Notes: a model not told the origin generated them from the letters alone. A stretch of DNA of 47,028 bases from Bacillota bacterium (GCA_023412855.1 JAEZRJ010000045.1:1-47028), one strand, 5' to 3'. Shown: positions 17,201 to 26,804, numbered from the stretch's first letter. A program made the numbers and translations.

Positions 17201-17902
17201 ATGAAAAAGAAAACAGAGAAGAAAAAAGTAATATTGATCATAGAAGATGATATGGATCTGGCCATGATTGTTTCGGATATGCTCGCGGACTATGGATATG
17301 GCGCGGTCCATGCAAAAGACGGACAGGAAGCTTATGAGCTTCTTGCAGACCGGAGGTTTGACCTGATTTTATTAGATATCAATCTTCCTTTTGGCACCGG
17401 ATTTGAAGTGTGCCTGGAGCTTCGCAAGGTATCGGGTGTTCCGATTATTTTTTCCAGTGCCAGAACTTCCGAAGATGATAGGATTACGGGCCTTAATATG
17501 GGAGGGGATGATTACCTTCCAAAGCCCTATTCGCTCAAAGAGCTGTTAGCCAGAATCAATGCCCTTATGCGGCGGACCTACGGTTACGGAAAAGAAAATA
17601 TAGTCTGCGGCCCAGTGGAAATCGATGCTGTGGCAAGGCAAGTCAAGAAGAATGGTGAATTGATTTCCATGTCCTTGAAAGAATTCGATTTGCTTTGTTT
17701 TATGGCTCAAAATAAGAATAAAGCCTTATCCAAGGAAGAATTGCTTAGAGAAGTGTGGGGAATTTACTCGGAGACAGAAATGTCAACGGTAACGGTACAT
17801 ATAAGATGGCTGAGAGAAAAGCTGGAGGAAGACCCGGCGCATCCGGTATATATTAAGACTGTCTGGGGAATAGGATATCAATTTGAGGACAAAGTGAAAT
17901 GA
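17201..17902 (+). CDS. OmpR-family response regulator
   Basis: A 233-residue DNA-binding regulator. The receiver domain (about 9-122) has the acidic pair EDD at 15-17, phosphoacceptor Asp59 in LILLDINLP, and Lys in YLPKPYS. The winged-helix effector (about 135-230) has the typical SLKEFDLLCFMAQNKNKALSKEELL and TVTVHIRWLREKLEEDP. Its stop overlaps the kinase start by 4 bases, so they are a cognate pair. With the FtsX-type ABC genes downstream this resembles bacitracin/antimicrobial-peptide sensing modules (BceRS-like); that role is inference. The RBS-to-ATG spacing is unusually long (13 bases). Confidence 0.93.
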   Translation: MKKKTEKKKVILIIEDDMDLAMIVSDMLADYGYGAVHAKDGQEAYELLADRRFDLILLDINLPFGTGFEVCLELRKVSGVPIIFSSARTSEDDRITGLNMGGDDYLPKPYSLKELLARINALMRRTYGYGKENIVCGPVEIDAVARQVKKNGELISMSLKEFDLLCFMAQNKNKALSKEELLREVWGIYSETEMSTVTVHIRWLREKLEEDPAHPVYIKTVWGIGYQFEDKVK

Positions 17903-19047
17903 AGAAAAAAATGGTAAAGATTTTTATTTGGTTTATGCTTGTTTTGACATCAATCGCCCTCTTTTCCTATATAAATATGCAAAAACCGCGGTTAGAAGGA
18001 GAAAACGGCGTATATATCGTAGCGTTAAATGAAATACAGCAGCTTTCTTATGCGGAAGACAAAAAGGAAGAGATGGATAAGAAAATCCATGTGCTTCAGG
18101 AAGAACTGAGGGATGCAGGTTTTTATGAGAACAAAATGGAGGTAACAAAGCTTATTGCCGTATATGCAGCGGCAGCCGGCTTTGTTACCTTTGTATTTGT
18201 TTATTTATATAGGAAGATTGTAAAACCTTTTGAGAAACTGGAGAATTTCGCATACGAAATTGCCGGAGGGAATCTGGATGTTTCTCTTGACTATGAAAGA
18301 GAAAATTATTTCGGTGCTTTCACATGGGCATTTGACCATATGAGAAAGGAAATAAGCAAGGCAAGAAATTGTGAGAAGGAAGCGATTGCTAATAATAAGA
18401 CAGCAATTGCTACTTTATCTCATGATATAAAGACGCCAATAGCTTCTATACGTACCTATGCGGAAGCACTTCAGTCAAACATGGATAATAATCCGGAAAG
18501 AAGAGCCCGTTATACCTCCGTGATTATGAAAAAATGTGATGAAGTAACCGCTCTGACCAACGATTTGTTTCTGCACTCTCTGGCGGATATGGACAAGCTG
18601 AAAATGCATCTGGAAAAAGAAGACATTGCGGAAATTCTGGAAGAGACGATAACGATACTGACAGGGGGAGAGCGTACAATTTTTTATGAGAACAGAGGGA
18701 TACATAACAAGGTTCTTTTGGATAAAAAGCGATTTGAACAGATGATAGAGAACCTTATAAATAATGCGGTAAAATATGCGCCGAACAGCAGGGTAGAAGT
18801 CGTGCTGGAGCAGGAAGAGAAAGAAGCGGTTATCAGCGTAAGGGATTTTGGACAGGGAATCGCGGATGAAGATATGCCCTTTGTATTCGATAAATTTTAC
18901 AGAGGAAAGAATACGGAAGGAAAAGACGGAGCGGGCCTTGGCCTTTACATTGTAAAATATGTGGCGGAGCAAATGGACGGCAGCGTAACGCTTGTTAACA
19001 GGTATCCGGGAGTGGAAGTGAAGATTAAGTTTCCTTTAATAGAGTAA
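17899..19047 (+). CDS. Membrane sensor histidine kinase
   Basis: A 382-residue kinase with two membrane segments (about 6-24 and 84-104) enclosing a ~58-residue, mostly charged helical outer loop. A HAMP-like segment follows (KPFEKLENFAYEIAGGNLDV). HisKA has the H-box LSHDIKTP with phosphoacceptor His175. The ATP-binding domain has the N-box NLINNAVKYAP, G1 DFGQGI and G2 GAGLGLYIVK. The extracellular part is small, so sensing may depend on the neighbouring ABC permease, as in Bce-type systems. Overlaps the response regulator stop. Confidence 0.92.
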   Translation: MKKKMVKIFIWFMLVLTSIALFSYINMQKPRLEGENGVYIVALNEIQQLSYAEDKKEEMDKKIHVLQEELRDAGFYENKMEVTKLIAVYAAAAGFVTFVFVYLYRKIVKPFEKLENFAYEIAGGNLDVSLDYERENYFGAFTWAFDHMRKEISKARNCEKEAIANNKTAIATLSHDIKTPIASIRTYAEALQSNMDNNPERRARYTSVIMKKCDEVTALTNDLFLHSLADMDKLKMHLEKEDIAEILEETITILTGGERTIFYENRGIHNKVLLDKKRFEQMIENLINNAVKYAPNSRVEVVLEQEEKEAVISVRDFGQGIADEDMPFVFDKFYRGKNTEGKDGAGLGLYIVKYVAEQMDGSVTLVNRYPGVEVKIKFPLIE

Positions 19048-19140
19048 ATATCAGGCCTTAAGGATTTTTTAATAACTTTTGCTTTATAGTAAGAATGATA
19101 AAACAAATAGAAGCAAAGAAATTCTTTATGGAGGAAAGTT

Positions 19141-19917
19141 ATGGAAAGAAAAATAATTCTGAGCACAAAAGGACTTTGTAAAAGCTATGCCAGTGAGGGT
19201 ACCCAGAACCATGTGCTGAACGGAATAGATCTGGACATATATGAAGGCGATTTTACAATTATCATGGGAGCTTCCGGTTCGGGGAAGTCCACACTTCTTT
19301 ATTGCCTCAGCGGGATGGATAGGGCCACTGCCGGCGCAGTACTTTATGAAGGAAAGGATATTGCCAAATTTAATGAGAATAAGCTAACGAGACTTAGGCA
19401 CGGTGATTTTGGTTTTGTCTTTCAGCAGATTCATCTCGTGAGTAATCTGAACATGTTTGAAAATGTAGCAGTTCCCGGTTATCTTGGAAAAAAGAGAACG
19501 GCGCCGCAGGTCAATAAATATGCACAGGAGCTGCTAAAGAAAATGGGGATATACGAAGCGTTCAAGAGGCTTCCCTCACAGGTGTCCGGCGGTGAGGCAC
19601 AGAGGGCAGCAATTGCCAGAGCTTTGATCAATGATCCTAAGCTTTTGTTTGCGGATGAGCCTACGGGAGCGCTGAACAAAAGGACTTCCAGAGAGGTGCT
19701 TGACCTGCTTACTGCGATAAACAATGAAGGGCAGAGCGTATTAATGGTAACGCATGATATCCGCGCAGCCGTCCGCGGCAGCCGGATCATTTATCTGGAA
19801 GACGGCAAGGTGTTAGGGGAGCTTTCGCTGCCCGGATATAAGCAGAATATTTCGGATGAAGAATTTAAGAGCAGGGAAAAGCAGGTAAATGCATGGCTTT
19901 CCTCCATGTCATGGTAG
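19141..19917 (+). CDS. ABC transporter ATPase, MacB/LolD type
   Basis: A 258-residue ATPase with Walker A GASGSGKST, signature VSGGEAQRAAIARAL, Walker B LLFADEPTGALN and H-loop VMVTHD. The Q-loop region reads FGFVFQQIHLV. The family pairs with FtsX-like permeases, acting as mechanotransmission pumps for peptides or lipoproteins. RBS GGAGG at 19131. It lies 93 bases after the kinase gene and 10 bases before its permease. Likely job: energy for an antimicrobial-peptide resistance or sensing complex. Confidence 0.92.
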   Translation: MERKIILSTKGLCKSYASEGTQNHVLNGIDLDIYEGDFTIIMGASGSGKSTLLYCLSGMDRATAGAVLYEGKDIAKFNENKLTRLRHGDFGFVFQQIHLVSNLNMFENVAVPGYLGKKRTAPQVNKYAQELLKKMGIYEAFKRLPSQVSGGEAQRAAIARALINDPKLLFADEPTGALNKRTSREVLDLLTAINNEGQSVLMVTHDIRAAVRGSRIIYLEDGKVLGELSLPGYKQNISDEEFKSREKQVNAWLSSMSW

Positions 19918-19927
19918 GAGGTGCGCG

Positions 19928-22315
19928 ATGGAAATTTTCACACTGCTAAAAGCGAATATAAGGAATAAAAAAGGAAATTTTATCAGTACTCTTGTATTGA
20001 TTTTTATACTCTCTCTCGTGCTTACCACAGTGATCGGCGTTGTGACCAATTCCGATAGGCGCCTGGAGGAAGCCTATCAGGAAGTGAACATGCCGGATAG
20101 CATGTCTGCGGTAAAAGAAGATGATTATACGGAAGATATTGCGGAAACGATCAGAGAATGTGAAGGCGTGGACTCGGTAGAAGTTCTAAAGGCGCTTTAT
20201 TCTACCGGGGTATTTATTGACGGAGAACGTGCCGACAGAATTCTGTTCTTAGATTATGATAACAAAGAACACCGTTACAATCAGTACAGTGAAGATTTGG
20301 ATAAGTTTTTGAAAGAAAACCGGACGCCTGAGAAAGGGGAAATACTTTTGCCGGTAAGCTTCGTGCAGCATTACGGATGTGCGGTCGGCGATATGGTACA
20401 TATCGAGGTGAAGGGTAAGGAGCAGGAATTCAAAATAGCAGGGTTTATTGAAGAGCCCTTTGCGGGAGCTTTCATCATGGGTATAAAAAATGCTCTTATG
20501 AATAGCCAGGACTTCAAAGAACTTTATGAAGAACGGCTTCATTCTGAGGATATAGCAGAGGGAGCGGAAAAAGGAATAATATTATACCAATGCATTTATA
20601 TACATGCACAGGAAGAATGGAAAGATGATATTTACCAGCTGAGAAAAAATATTGATGATGTATCGGGATTTATGAGCGCCGCAGACGTAGCGCTGACCAT
20701 AGGGGAATCCAGAACCTATACAATGCTTCTGAATCACATATTAGCAGGAATACTGGTGTTGTTTTCCGTGCTTTTGTTTATTGTCGTTTTAGTGATTATG
20801 GGGCACAGCGTAGTATCCACCATAGAAATGGAATATGTTTCTTTTGGTGTTTTAAAGTCCCAAGGATTTACAAAGTGGAAATTGCGGCTGATATTGATTT
20901 TGCAATATGTGCTTTCGGGAGTAACAGGAATTGTTTTTGGTACAGCAGCGAGCATACCGGCGACCGGATTTTTAATCGGTATTTTTACCCCTATTTCCGG
21001 GGTTCTTGCCTCTCGGAAGCTGAATCTTGGCATAAGTATTCCGTTGCTCATGTTCGTGCTTGCGCTGGCTTGCTTTTATGTATTGCTTAAGACGAAGAAG
21101 CTTGCGTCCATTTCTCCTGTGAGGGCAATTTCAGGAGGAAGGGATAGCATTTATTTCTCGGCTAGGATGCAGATGCCGGTAACGGGGAAGACAAAAAGAA
21201 GCTTTAAAAGCAGACTGGCGCTTCGGCAGCTTACCTCTAATGCGAAGCAATATATCGGGATTGGCATTATTAGCTGTATTCTGACCTTTTTCATGATTGC
21301 AGTCACGGCCTTCGGGCAAATGGCGAATGTGGATTGGCTATATAGGCTTTTTGGATGGATAAATGCAGATATTATCGTGGATTATGGGAATTATCCCGAG
21401 TTGCAAAAAGAGATTGAAGAAGTGATAGCGGACCGAGGGGGAATAGAGGAATACGAAAATAAGAATCAGTACTATTTCTTGATAGATGGATACAACTTTG
21501 CAGGCAGGGTTGATGGAAGGGCGCAAAGGCTCGATACGATAATTGACGGAAGGATACCCATATATGAGAATGAGATTGTTGTGACGGAGCTTGTATCAGA
21601 TATATTGGGAAAAGGGATAGGAGATGAAGTTACTATAGGATATGGAGAAGAAGAGGCTGATTACCTGATCGTAGGAACTTATCAATGCGTCAACGATGTG
21701 GGGAAAATTTTTTGTATGAATACGGAAGGTATGAAACGTTTACAACCGGATTATGAATATAATATTTATGACTACGTGCTTTCCGACAGCAGCACTGTGA
21801 AGGACATTGTTTCTGAGCTGGAGGAAAAATATGCTTCCTATGTGGGAGAAATCACATTTACAGATAATTCAGAAAAAGAAACTGCTCCTATGCTGGTGGT
21901 CGTTATTGCCGCGATAGAGGCAATATTCTACATTATTTATGTTATTTCAATCGCAGTGATCGCTGTGTCCTCGATTATGGTAAGCGGCAGAACTTTCTTA
22001 AAGGAAAGAAAAGATATTGGGATATATAAAGCCGGCGGCTTTACAACGAGCATGCTGAGAATACAATTTGCACTGCGCTTTGTATTTGTCTCTTTGATTG
22101 GTGCAGCCGTCGGAATTTGTTTGAATTTATGGCTGAATGATCCTATGATGGTAGCTGTTCTTAAGCAGATGGGAATTAGCGTATTCCGTACGAAATATAA
22201 TCTAATGACAATTGCAGTGCCGGTATCAATTGTTGTTGCTGTGTTTTTCCTGTTCTCTTATATGGTTGCGGGAAAAATAAAAAAGGTCTCCACGAGAGAA
22301 TTAATCGTGGAATGA
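19928..22315 (+). CDS. FtsX-like ABC permease with two extracellular domains
   Basis: A 795-residue permease; start at ATG 19928, with AGGAGG 6 bases upstream. First membrane segment about residues 18-38, then a ~230-residue outer domain, three segments around 270-400 (FtsX core 1), another near 450, a second outer domain of ~190 residues, and the last three segments around 670-790 (FtsX core 2). The repeated TM1-domain-TM2-4 arrangement is that of duplicated FtsX/MacB-type permeases, not the ten-segment BceB pattern. Substrate unknown; antimicrobial peptides or cell-wall ligands are plausible given the two-component system upstream. Confidence 0.88.
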   Translation: MEIFTLLKANIRNKKGNFISTLVLIFILSLVLTTVIGVVTNSDRRLEEAYQEVNMPDSMSAVKEDDYTEDIAETIRECEGVDSVEVLKALYSTGVFIDGERADRILFLDYDNKEHRYNQYSEDLDKFLKENRTPEKGEILLPVSFVQHYGCAVGDMVHIEVKGKEQEFKIAGFIEEPFAGAFIMGIKNALMNSQDFKELYEERLHSEDIAEGAEKGIILYQCIYIHAQEEWKDDIYQLRKNIDDVSGFMSAADVALTIGESRTYTMLLNHILAGILVLFSVLLFIVVLVIMGHSVVSTIEMEYVSFGVLKSQGFTKWKLRLILILQYVLSGVTGIVFGTAASIPATGFLIGIFTPISGVLASRKLNLGISIPLLMFVLALACFYVLLKTKKLASISPVRAISGGRDSIYFSARMQMPVTGKTKRSFKSRLALRQLTSNAKQYIGIGIISCILTFFMIAVTAFGQMANVDWLYRLFGWINADIIVDYGNYPELQKEIEEVIADRGGIEEYENKNQYYFLIDGYNFAGRVDGRAQRLDTIIDGRIPIYENEIVVTELVSDILGKGIGDEVTIGYGEEEADYLIVGTYQCVNDVGKIFCMNTEGMKRLQPDYEYNIYDYVLSDSSTVKDIVSELEEKYASYVGEITFTDNSEKETAPMLVVVIAAIEAIFYIIYVISIAVIAVSSIMVSGRTFLKERKDIGIYKAGGFTTSMLRIQFALRFVFVSLIGAAVGICLNLWLNDPMMVAVLKQMGISVFRTKYNLMTIAVPVSIVVAVFFLFSYMVAGKIKKVSTRELIVE

Positions 22316-22352
22316 TTCATTCAATAATATTCATAGAAATAAAATAAGAAAT

Positions 22353-22397
22353 GCGCCTTGTAACGATTATTCCAAATTGGTACAAGGCGCAGGTTTT
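22353..22397 (+). terminator. Intrinsic terminator of the ABC operon
   Basis: GCGCCTTGTA (22353-22362) and TACAAGGCGC (22381-22390) form a perfect 10-base stem with an 18-base loop, followed by AGGTTTT. Confidence 0.75.
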
Positions 22398-22441
22398 ATG
22401 TTAGAAAATCCGCAAATTATTTCTGTACAAATAAAGTTACG

Positions 22442-22553
22442 TTGAAACCTTGTCCTAACTGTGTTACACTAAAGAGCACAAGAATATTTTCTTAAGTCGC
22501 GGCAATCTTATGAGGTGAGGGAATAACGACAGAATAGGAGACGTTTAAGAAGA
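22442..22553 (+). promoter_or_regulatory. Promoter-leader module of lgt (shared with the response regulator)
   Basis: TTGAAA (22442-22447), 17 bases, TACACT (22465-22470), preceded by the same CTGTG as in the other copy. The leader repeats ATATTTTCTTAAGT, GGGAATAACG and ATAGGAG, again with 13 bases between AGGAG and the ATG. By eye roughly three quarters of positions match 17086-17200. Confidence 0.7.
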
Positions 22554-23330
22554 ATGAAAAATGAATTATTTTCTATAGGACCGGTCACGGTATATGGGTA
22601 TGGTCTGATGATAGCCATTGGTATATTGGCGGCATATTTTGTGGGAGAATACAGAGCCAAGAAGAAGGGGCTGGACCCTGAGCACATATTTAACTTTGTT
22701 ATATGGTGCGTACTGGGAGGATTTTCCGGTTCCAAGCTTTTGTTTTTTCTGACCAGTATAAAGAGTATTATCGCTGATCCGAGCCTTCTGCTGGATTTTT
22801 CTGACGGCTGGGTAGTATACGGCGGAATTATCGGTGGAATTTTAGCGGCTATGCTCTATTGTAAAATTAAGAAATTGAAATTTCTGGCTTATTTCGATTT
22901 GCTGATTCCCTCGGTAGCATTAGCGCAGGGCTTCGGACGAGTAGGGTGCTTGCTGGCAGGCTGCTGCTACGGACATGAGACGAACAGCCCTCTCGGCATC
23001 GTATTCCATACATCCAGATATGCGCCTAACGGAGTGAATCTCGTACCCACACAGTTGATATCCAGCGGTCTCAACTTTATTCATTTCCTCATACTGATAT
23101 GGTTCGCAAAGAGGAAAAAAGCTGACGGACAGGTCGGAGCCTTATATCTCATATTGTACAGTATCGGCAGATTCATTTTAGAATATTACAGAGGCGATTT
23201 GATCAGAGGAACGGTAGGGACGCTGTCCACTTCGCAATTCATCTCTATTTTTACCGTAACGGCAGGTGTTATACTGTTTGTGGTAACCGGTAAGAAAGCA
23301 GGAGTAAAAAAAGAAACAGAACAAAACTAA
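22554..23330 (+). CDS. lgt: Prolipoprotein diacylglyceryl transferase
   Basis: A 258-residue membrane enzyme that attaches diacylglycerol from phosphatidylglycerol to the lipobox Cys of prolipoproteins. About seven hydrophobic segments. Family landmarks: YGYGLMIAIGILAAY, the YGGIIGGILAAML block, the catalytic-loop signature GQ/GR region QGFGRVGCLLAGCCYG, and the C-terminal GRFILEYYRGD. Length is normal. It has its own promoter and terminator, but the leader is homologous to that of the response-regulator gene. It would serve the several lipoproteins in this window. Confidence 0.96.
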   Translation: MKNELFSIGPVTVYGYGLMIAIGILAAYFVGEYRAKKKGLDPEHIFNFVIWCVLGGFSGSKLLFFLTSIKSIIADPSLLLDFSDGWVVYGGIIGGILAAMLYCKIKKLKFLAYFDLLIPSVALAQGFGRVGCLLAGCCYGHETNSPLGIVFHTSRYAPNGVNLVPTQLISSGLNFIHFLILIWFAKRKKADGQVGALYLILYSIGRFILEYYRGDLIRGTVGTLSTSQFISIFTVTAGVILFVVTGKKAGVKKETEQN

Positions 23331-23341
23331 TAATAATACAG

Positions 23342-23378
23342 TAGACAATCGTCCTCTTTTGAGAGGCGGTTGTCTATT
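23342..23378 (+). terminator. Intrinsic terminator of lgt
   Basis: TAGACAATCGTCCTC (23342-23356) pairs with GAGAGGCGGTTGTCTA with small bulges, followed by TTTTC. Confidence 0.8.
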
Positions 23379-23455
23379 TTCAATTTAACCAAATGCGAAA
23401 AGATGCCATTGGAACGATACCGAAGCTGCCCGAGTTGCCAAACCGGAAATTAGAA

Positions 23456-23482
23456 AGGGGCAGGTAAGTAACCTGCCCCTCT
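23456..23482 (-). terminator. Intrinsic terminator of the 23492 gene
   Basis: Read on the minus strand, AGGGGCAGGT and ACCTGCCCCT form a perfect 10-base stem with a 5-base loop, followed by TTCTAATTT. It lies just past the minus-strand stop at 23492. Confidence 0.7.
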
Positions 23483-23491
23483 CGTGACTTA

Positions 23492-23812
23492 CTAAGCATT
23501 AGGGGAGAGTGTAAAATAAAGGATTGTCTGTTTATGACCACAAGGGCAGGTGCATCCCAGGGAAACAGTGGCCTCTTCGTTGAAACAAGCGTTTGTAATA
23601 GGGACAACTATAAAATTAATAAACCATAAAAAAAGATTTAATTGATACTCTAATTGACTGTCAGAACAATAAGTGAAAACTTTAGTGAACCAAAGTTTAC
23701 ATGATGTTGGCTGAGCCGCCCATGATATATTATATTGCTCAGCTAGTATTTTTAATGATTCTTCTTCTGTTTTTCCTTCGAATTGTCTTTTGATTTTTTC
23801 CTTGTTCAGCAT
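23492..23812 (-). CDS. Small hypothetical protein with a Cys-rich end
   Basis: A 106-residue protein with a good RBS (AGAGGTGA) 7 bases before the ATG and a terminator just after the stop, so it is probably real. The first ~35 residues look like a small helical unit (KRQFEGKTEEESLKILAEQYNIS). A hydrophobic stretch FLWFINFIVVP near the middle may be one membrane segment. The end, CTCPCGHKQTI, could bind a metal. Not a family I recognise. Isolated between lgt and the AEC transporter. Confidence 0.55.
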   Translation of the reverse strand: MLNKEKIKRQFEGKTEEESLKILAEQYNISWAAQPTSCKLWFTKVFTYCSDSQLEYQLNLFLWFINFIVVPITNACFNEEATVSLGCTCPCGHKQTILYFTLSPNA

Positions 23813-24076
23813 AAAATCACCTCTTTCAATTATATAATATGTAAGTTACTCTTTTTGTTGCCATAAAATTACAATTTTCGTCATTTTTCGCATGATAAAA
23901 ATTGTATTGAAATAGTAAAAGAGGTTGTACGAGCTTGCGGTTTTTTCTGAGTATTCCTCGAAAGAGGGTGAAATAGATACTGATATCGCCGATGTAAAAC
24001 GTAAGGATTGAAGACAAAGGAATTATACTCCGGATTGAACTAAACCGGATAGTCCAAATTATATAGAGATACAGTT
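23813..24076. other. Gene-free stretch before the small protein
   Basis: AT-rich, with no reading frame that has an RBS and protein-like composition. The only palindromic detail is CCGGATTGAACTAAACCGG near 24033, a weak hairpin just past the end of the AEC transporter gene. Nothing else identified. Confidence 0.4.
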
Positions 24077-25072
24077 TTATACGAACAAAGTCACGATAGG
24101 TATCGTTAAAAAGGAAAGCAGAGTAGAAAGAATAATACCTCTGGAAATGACCGCACTATCTATATTATTCTGCTTGCATAGTATGAGCGGAATATTTCCT
24201 GCGGGCACCGCAAGCATCAGAGCAGTGGTGCTGATAATGAGAACGTTGTCCGTAAAAAGCCGAAACAAGAATACGCAGAGTATAGGAATGATGACCATAC
24301 GCAGCGCAGCGAAGACATATAGTTTTTTATGAGAAAAAATATCGGACAAAGGCATTTGGGCTACCGATACTCCCAGTATGAGCATAGATAAGAAGGTAGT
24401 GGAGCGTCCCACGTGAGTAAGAGTGTCCGAAAGGAGGACAGGAATGCTGATATCACTTATATAGAGAACGATAGTTATGACGGCGGAAACGGTACCTGCA
24501 TTCACGAATTTTTTCGTTACTTTAAGCAGAGCCCGGGCATAGCCTTCTGCAATTTTCTTTTCCGGTTCCAAAGGAGAAGCATCGCCGGAAAGATTGCGGC
24601 TTGCGCTTTCAATTGCGGCGGTCTTAATGGTGGAAAGGCCATGGGTATAAATAAGTATATTGTATACAAGATTATTCAGGGATACGTAAATCAGAGAGCC
24701 TGAGCCAAGAAGGGCCATGGCGAGCGGGATGCCGATGAAACCTACGTTGCCGTAAATGGTAATCAGTTTGTATGCAAAGTGCTCTTCGCCCGGAACACGC
24801 AGGATATGGGGAATCAGATGCCCGCACAATATAAGTACGGCATATGCCAGAAGCACGATGAAAGTGCCCGTAAGGAGGTCGGAATTCGAGGCCTTCGGTC
24901 CGGCATCAAAAACGGAGCAGATTAACAGTGCCGGATTGCAGAGGTTCATGATTAGCGCCGATATCTGTTTGGAGGTTTCGTCGGAAATCATTGATTTGCG
25001 GTAAAGCAACGCTCCTGTCATAATAAGGATAAAGATAATTGCCATTTGCTGTAATACGATTTCAATACTCAT
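24077..25072 (-). CDS. AEC-family (auxin efflux carrier-like) transporter
   Basis: A 331-residue membrane protein with about ten hydrophobic segments arranged as two halves of five, as in AEC permeases. Recognisable parts: the N-terminal LYRKSMISDETSKQISALIMNLCNPALL (first motif), IYGNVGFIGIPLAMALLG in the first half, and MLAVPAGNIPLILCKQNNID in the second. The family exports or imports small organic acids (malate, lactate) or other anions. A charged loop of ~25 residues lies between the halves. Divergent from the glycerol-3-phosphate operon; substrate cannot be predicted. Confidence 0.88.
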   Translation of the reverse strand: MSIEIVLQQMAIIFILIMTGALLYRKSMISDETSKQISALIMNLCNPALLICSVFDAGPKASNSDLLTGTFIVLLAYAVLILCGHLIPHILRVPGEEHFAYKLITIYGNVGFIGIPLAMALLGSGSLIYVSLNNLVYNILIYTHGLSTIKTAAIESASRNLSGDASPLEPEKKIAEGYARALLKVTKKFVNAGTVSAVITIVLYISDISIPVLLSDTLTHVGRSTTFLSMLILGVSVAQMPLSDIFSHKKLYVFAALRMVIIPILCVFLFRLFTDNVLIISTTALMLAVPAGNIPLILCKQNNIDSAVISRGIILSTLLSFLTIPIVTLFV

Positions 25073-25200
25073 AGTGCCATGCGCTTTCTATTTTCTGGAA
25101 TTTATATTAAGAATTCCTTAGTTTATGTTTTGTCTTAGCTGGGAACGTAATAAAATCCTATAGAAGGATAACATACGAATATCTCTTTGTCAAAATAGTA

Positions 25201-25229
25201 TCGAAAAATAGCACCGAAAATGATATGAT
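25201..25229 (+). promoter_or_regulatory. Extended -10 promoter of the glp operon
   Basis: TGATATGAT (TATGAT at 25224-25229) with TCGAAA 17 bases upstream. Weak -35 with a TGn extension. Lies in the divergent gap between the AEC transporter and the G3P dehydrogenase gene. Confidence 0.45.
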
Positions 25230-25327
25230 AAGACTATGAGGAAAGGGAACTCGGAGGAAGAAGGTTGAAAGAAAAGTGCTTTCAACTATTGATTTTTAAT
25301 CCGCTAAAGCGGACACGGGGTATAAAA

Positions 25328-26779
25328 ATGTATGATGTCATTGTAATAGGAGCGGGCGTAACCGGTGCGGCCATCGCGAGAGAATTGTCCCGCTATGAGT
25401 ATGCAGGGAAAACAGCGGTGCTGGAACGGGCGTCTGATATTTGTGAAGGTACTTCCAAGGCCAACAGCGGAATCGTTCATGCAGGACATGACGCGGAGCC
25501 GGGAACGCTTAAGGCGAGGCTGAACGTCTTGGGAAATAGGAAAATGGAGCAGCTTTCCAGGGAGCTGGACTTTCCTTTTAGGAGGAATGGCACGCTGGTG
25601 CTTTGCTTCGATGAGAAGGATAGGGATAAACTGCGAAGACTTCTGGAAAAAGGACAGCAAAACGGCGTGGAAGGGCTGCGCATCATCGAGGCGCAGGAGC
25701 TGCGGGCTATGGAGCCTAATATTTCAGATGAGGCAGTGGCGGCTTTGTACTCTCCTGCCGGCGGCATCGTATGCCCCTTCGGGCTTACTATCGCACTGGC
25801 AGAAAATGCTTGCGAGAATGGTGTGGAATTCCACTTGAATACAGAAGTTCTGCAAATAGAGAGAATACAGGAGGGGTTTTTGCTTAAGACCTCTAAAGGA
25901 GTGTTCGAAAGCCGAATCGTCGTTAACGCTGCAGGACTTTACGCAGACGCGCTTCATAACATGGTGAGTGGGAGGAAGCTGAATATCATACCGAGAAAAG
26001 GAGAATACTGCCTGTTCGATAAATCAGCGGGCGGCTATGTTTCCCATACTATTTTCCAGCTTCCCACCCGGTACGGAAAGGGTGTGCTGGTAACGCCTAC
26101 CGTGCATGGCAACCTGATGATAGGGCCTACGGCCGTAGATATCGGAGATAAGGAAGGTACGAATACTACGGGAGATGGGCTCGGCGATTTGCTGAAAAAA
26201 GGCGGGCTGAGTATTCAGAGGGTGCCTGCGGAGAAGGTCATCACTTCCTTTGCAGGGCTGCGCGCTCATGAAGCCGCTGGAGACTTCGTGATCGGAGAAG
26301 CGGAGGGTGCCCCCGGCTTCGTCGATGCAGCGGGAATTGAATCGCCGGGTCTCACCTGTGCGCCGGCCATCGGAGAATACGTTGCCGGAATTGTGCAGGA
26401 GCTTCTGCCTGTGCCCAAAAAGGCGGACTTTAAGGTGTATAGGCAAGGAATCCGCACAATGGCGGAGGCTGACGAAGGGGAGCGAAAGGAATTGATAGCG
26501 AAAAACTCCGCATATGCCAATATAATCTGCCGCTGTGAGTTGGTCACGGAAGGAGAGATTATGGACGCCATACACAGGCCGCTGGGTGCAACTACGCTGG
26601 ACGGTATAAAGCGGCGTACAAGAGCGGGTATGGGACGCTGCCAGTCCGGATTCTGCGCGCCGAAGACAGTGGAGATTCTGGCGCGGGAGTTAGGAGCGGA
26701 TGCGGGAGAGATTACAAAATCAGGCGGAGAATCCAGATTCCTTACAGGATATGACAAAGAAGACATAGGAAGCGCTTAG
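25328..26779 (+). CDS. glpA: FAD-dependent glycerol-3-phosphate dehydrogenase, anaerobic (GlpA type)
   Basis: A 483-residue oxidoreductase. The dinucleotide fold VIVIGAGVTGAAIAREL begins at residue 5, then a DAO domain to ~360 with the C-terminal FAD contact GIESPGLTCAPAIGEYV. A BFD-type [2Fe-2S] domain follows, with CRC and GMGRCQSGFC. It oxidises glycerol-3-phosphate to dihydroxyacetone phosphate. I start at ATG 25328 because the fold begins there; a TTG at 25265 has a better RBS (GGAGG at 25253) and would add 21 residues, so the true start is uncertain. First gene of a four-gene set with the oxidoreductase, DUF1667 and glpK. Confidence 0.9.
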   Translation: MYDVIVIGAGVTGAAIARELSRYEYAGKTAVLERASDICEGTSKANSGIVHAGHDAEPGTLKARLNVLGNRKMEQLSRELDFPFRRNGTLVLCFDEKDRDKLRRLLEKGQQNGVEGLRIIEAQELRAMEPNISDEAVAALYSPAGGIVCPFGLTIALAENACENGVEFHLNTEVLQIERIQEGFLLKTSKGVFESRIVVNAAGLYADALHNMVSGRKLNIIPRKGEYCLFDKSAGGYVSHTIFQLPTRYGKGVLVTPTVHGNLMIGPTAVDIGDKEGTNTTGDGLGDLLKKGGLSIQRVPAEKVITSFAGLRAHEAAGDFVIGEAEGAPGFVDAAGIESPGLTCAPAIGEYVAGIVQELLPVPKKADFKVYRQGIRTMAEADEGERKELIAKNSAYANIICRCELVTEGEIMDAIHRPLGATTLDGIKRRTRAGMGRCQSGFCAPKTVEILARELGADAGEITKSGGESRFLTGYDKEDIGSA

Positions 26780-26804
26780 AGCGTGGAAGGAGAAATGAGA
26801 AGGG

